A stretch of 5,169 nucleotides of DNA from an uncultured Clostridia bacterium (GTDB lineage: Bacteria > Bacillota > Clostridia > Christensenellales > Borkfalkiaceae). The stretch is taken from positions 1 through 5,169 of the forward strand of contig CAKQKQ010000110.1 in NCBI GenBank assembly GCA_934249265.1, written 5' to 3'. The notes below the pieces were generated by a model, which was given only the letters and a program-made list of their open reading frames with translations, did no database searches and was not told the DNA's origin. Below, piece after piece: positions 4,547 to 5,169 of this stretch. A program made the translations under genes and the position numbers. The first letter of the stretch is position 1. Each line of letters starts with the position of its first letter.

Positions 4547-5169
4547 TTATGCATCGAGGTTAACCTTTGCATACGTGCCGAGTGCAATTGCTACGTTGTT
4601 AGCGTCGTAAGCAACTACAACAAGCGACGCAGAACTTAAGTTGATCGACTGACATACTGTACCGCAGTAGTAAACCAAAACACCGTCTTCTAAAACGATA
4701 AGGTCAGAACCGTACTTGGGATCTTTGTTGGTCGTCGTTCCTTCAGCATCTGCTTTAATCTTTAAGAGAGTGTATTCCAACTTGCCGTTTTCGCCCGCAG
4801 TCGTGGGTTGAACAAATCTGAACGCACCGCTACTCTTTTCGTTGTACTTCATTAAGCCTACGGCGTAAATTTCATACTTAACAGCGTTTGCAACAGTTGC
4901 AGTAACTTTAAGATTTTCGTCAACAGCAACTTCGATATTTGCAAGATTATCTTCTACTGTAACAGTACCGTTAATACCCGTTACTTCGGAAGCAGTTACG
5001 CCTTTCATTGCAACGTTACCGCAAGTGTAATCAACGTTTTCTTTACCTAAACCTGCAGTCTTGATTATCTTTGCCGTGCTTGTAACCGTACAATTGTTGA
5101 ATACTACGGAATTAGCAACGCCCTTATAGTTGTTAGTGTAGAACGCACCTACGCCATATTGATAAGAAC
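4547..5169 (-). CDS. Surface protein, C-terminal 206 residues (5' end outside window)
   Basis: The frame is open from the window edge to a TAA at 4549-4547; internal ATGs such as that at 5008 have no good ribosome site and are unlikely to be the true start. The first visible residues (YGVGAFYTNNYKGVANSVVF then NNCTVTSTAKI) look like the asparagine-rich rungs of beta-helical or GLUG-type surface proteins. Then come GINGTVTVEDNLANIEVAVD and VKYEIYAVGLMKY. The last 60 residues form an Ig- or fibronectin-like beta domain (DLIVLEDGVLVYYCGTVCQS, ASLVVVAYDANNVAIALGTY). There is no LPXTG motif or C-terminal membrane segment, so anchoring must be N-terminal or by another route. It may be of the same class as the lipoprotein at 1-540, whose C-terminus is missing. 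Family not identified. Confidence 0.8.
   Translation of the reverse strand, partial: SYQYGVGAFYTNNYKGVANSVVFNNCTVTSTAKIIKTAGLGKENVDYTCGNVAMKGVTASEVTGINGTVTVEDNLANIEVAVDENLKVTATVANAVKYEIYAVGLMKYNEKSSGAFRFVQPTTAGENGKLEYTLLKIKADAEGTTTNKDPKYGSDLIVLEDGVLVYYCGTVCQSINLSSASLVVVAYDANNVAIALGTYAKVNLDA

Overview
The window looks like chromosome of a low-GC, Gram-positive-type anaerobe, most likely an uncultured gut Clostridia lineage. This is inferred from AAGGAG-type ribosome binding sites, a Gram-positive-style lipobox, a class III prepilin signal in an AT-rich genome, Ig-like surface domains, and small GC-rich hairpin repeats between genes. No housekeeping marker is present, so the taxonomic placement is tentative.

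All three convincing genes read on the minus strand and all look extracytoplasmic. In transcription order they are: the last 206 codons of a probable surface protein (4547-5169, start outside the window); a long gene-free stretch of about 2 kb (2518-4546); a 622-residue prepilin-like protein (649-2517); and a lipoprotein with an Ig-like domain followed by the start of a large surface module (1-540, end outside the window). The prepilin-like gene and the lipoprotein gene are 108 bases apart with no strong GC-rich terminator between them, so they may be co-transcribed. No pilus assembly ATPase, platform protein or prepilin peptidase lies in the window.

The gene-free stretch is the unusual part. 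From 2518 to 3210 it looks like the control region of the prepilin gene. A near-consensus minus-strand promoter (3182-3210) would give a leader of roughly 650 bases. That leader contains a 22-base perfect palindrome, a five-unit 14-base tandem repeat, an 18-base AT palindrome and a 20-base direct repeat. From about 3420 to 3640 the plus strand is extremely rich in G and T and poor in C. A strong bidirectional hairpin follows at 3680-3706.

From 3761 to 4525 lie copies of a hairpin-forming repeat family: one complete short copy (4460-4525), one copy whose apical loop is expanded by a long fold-back insert (3761-4102), and a direct duplication of the right part of the expanded copy at a period of exactly 151 bases. 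Beside them are a ribosome-binding-site-plus-ATG fragment that stops at the repeat edge and a short open tail that ends at a terminator. These may be the two ends of a plus-strand gene destroyed by the repeats. I did not recognise a complete new system. The large prepilin plus lipoprotein pair and the nested repeat family are the best candidates for follow-up.
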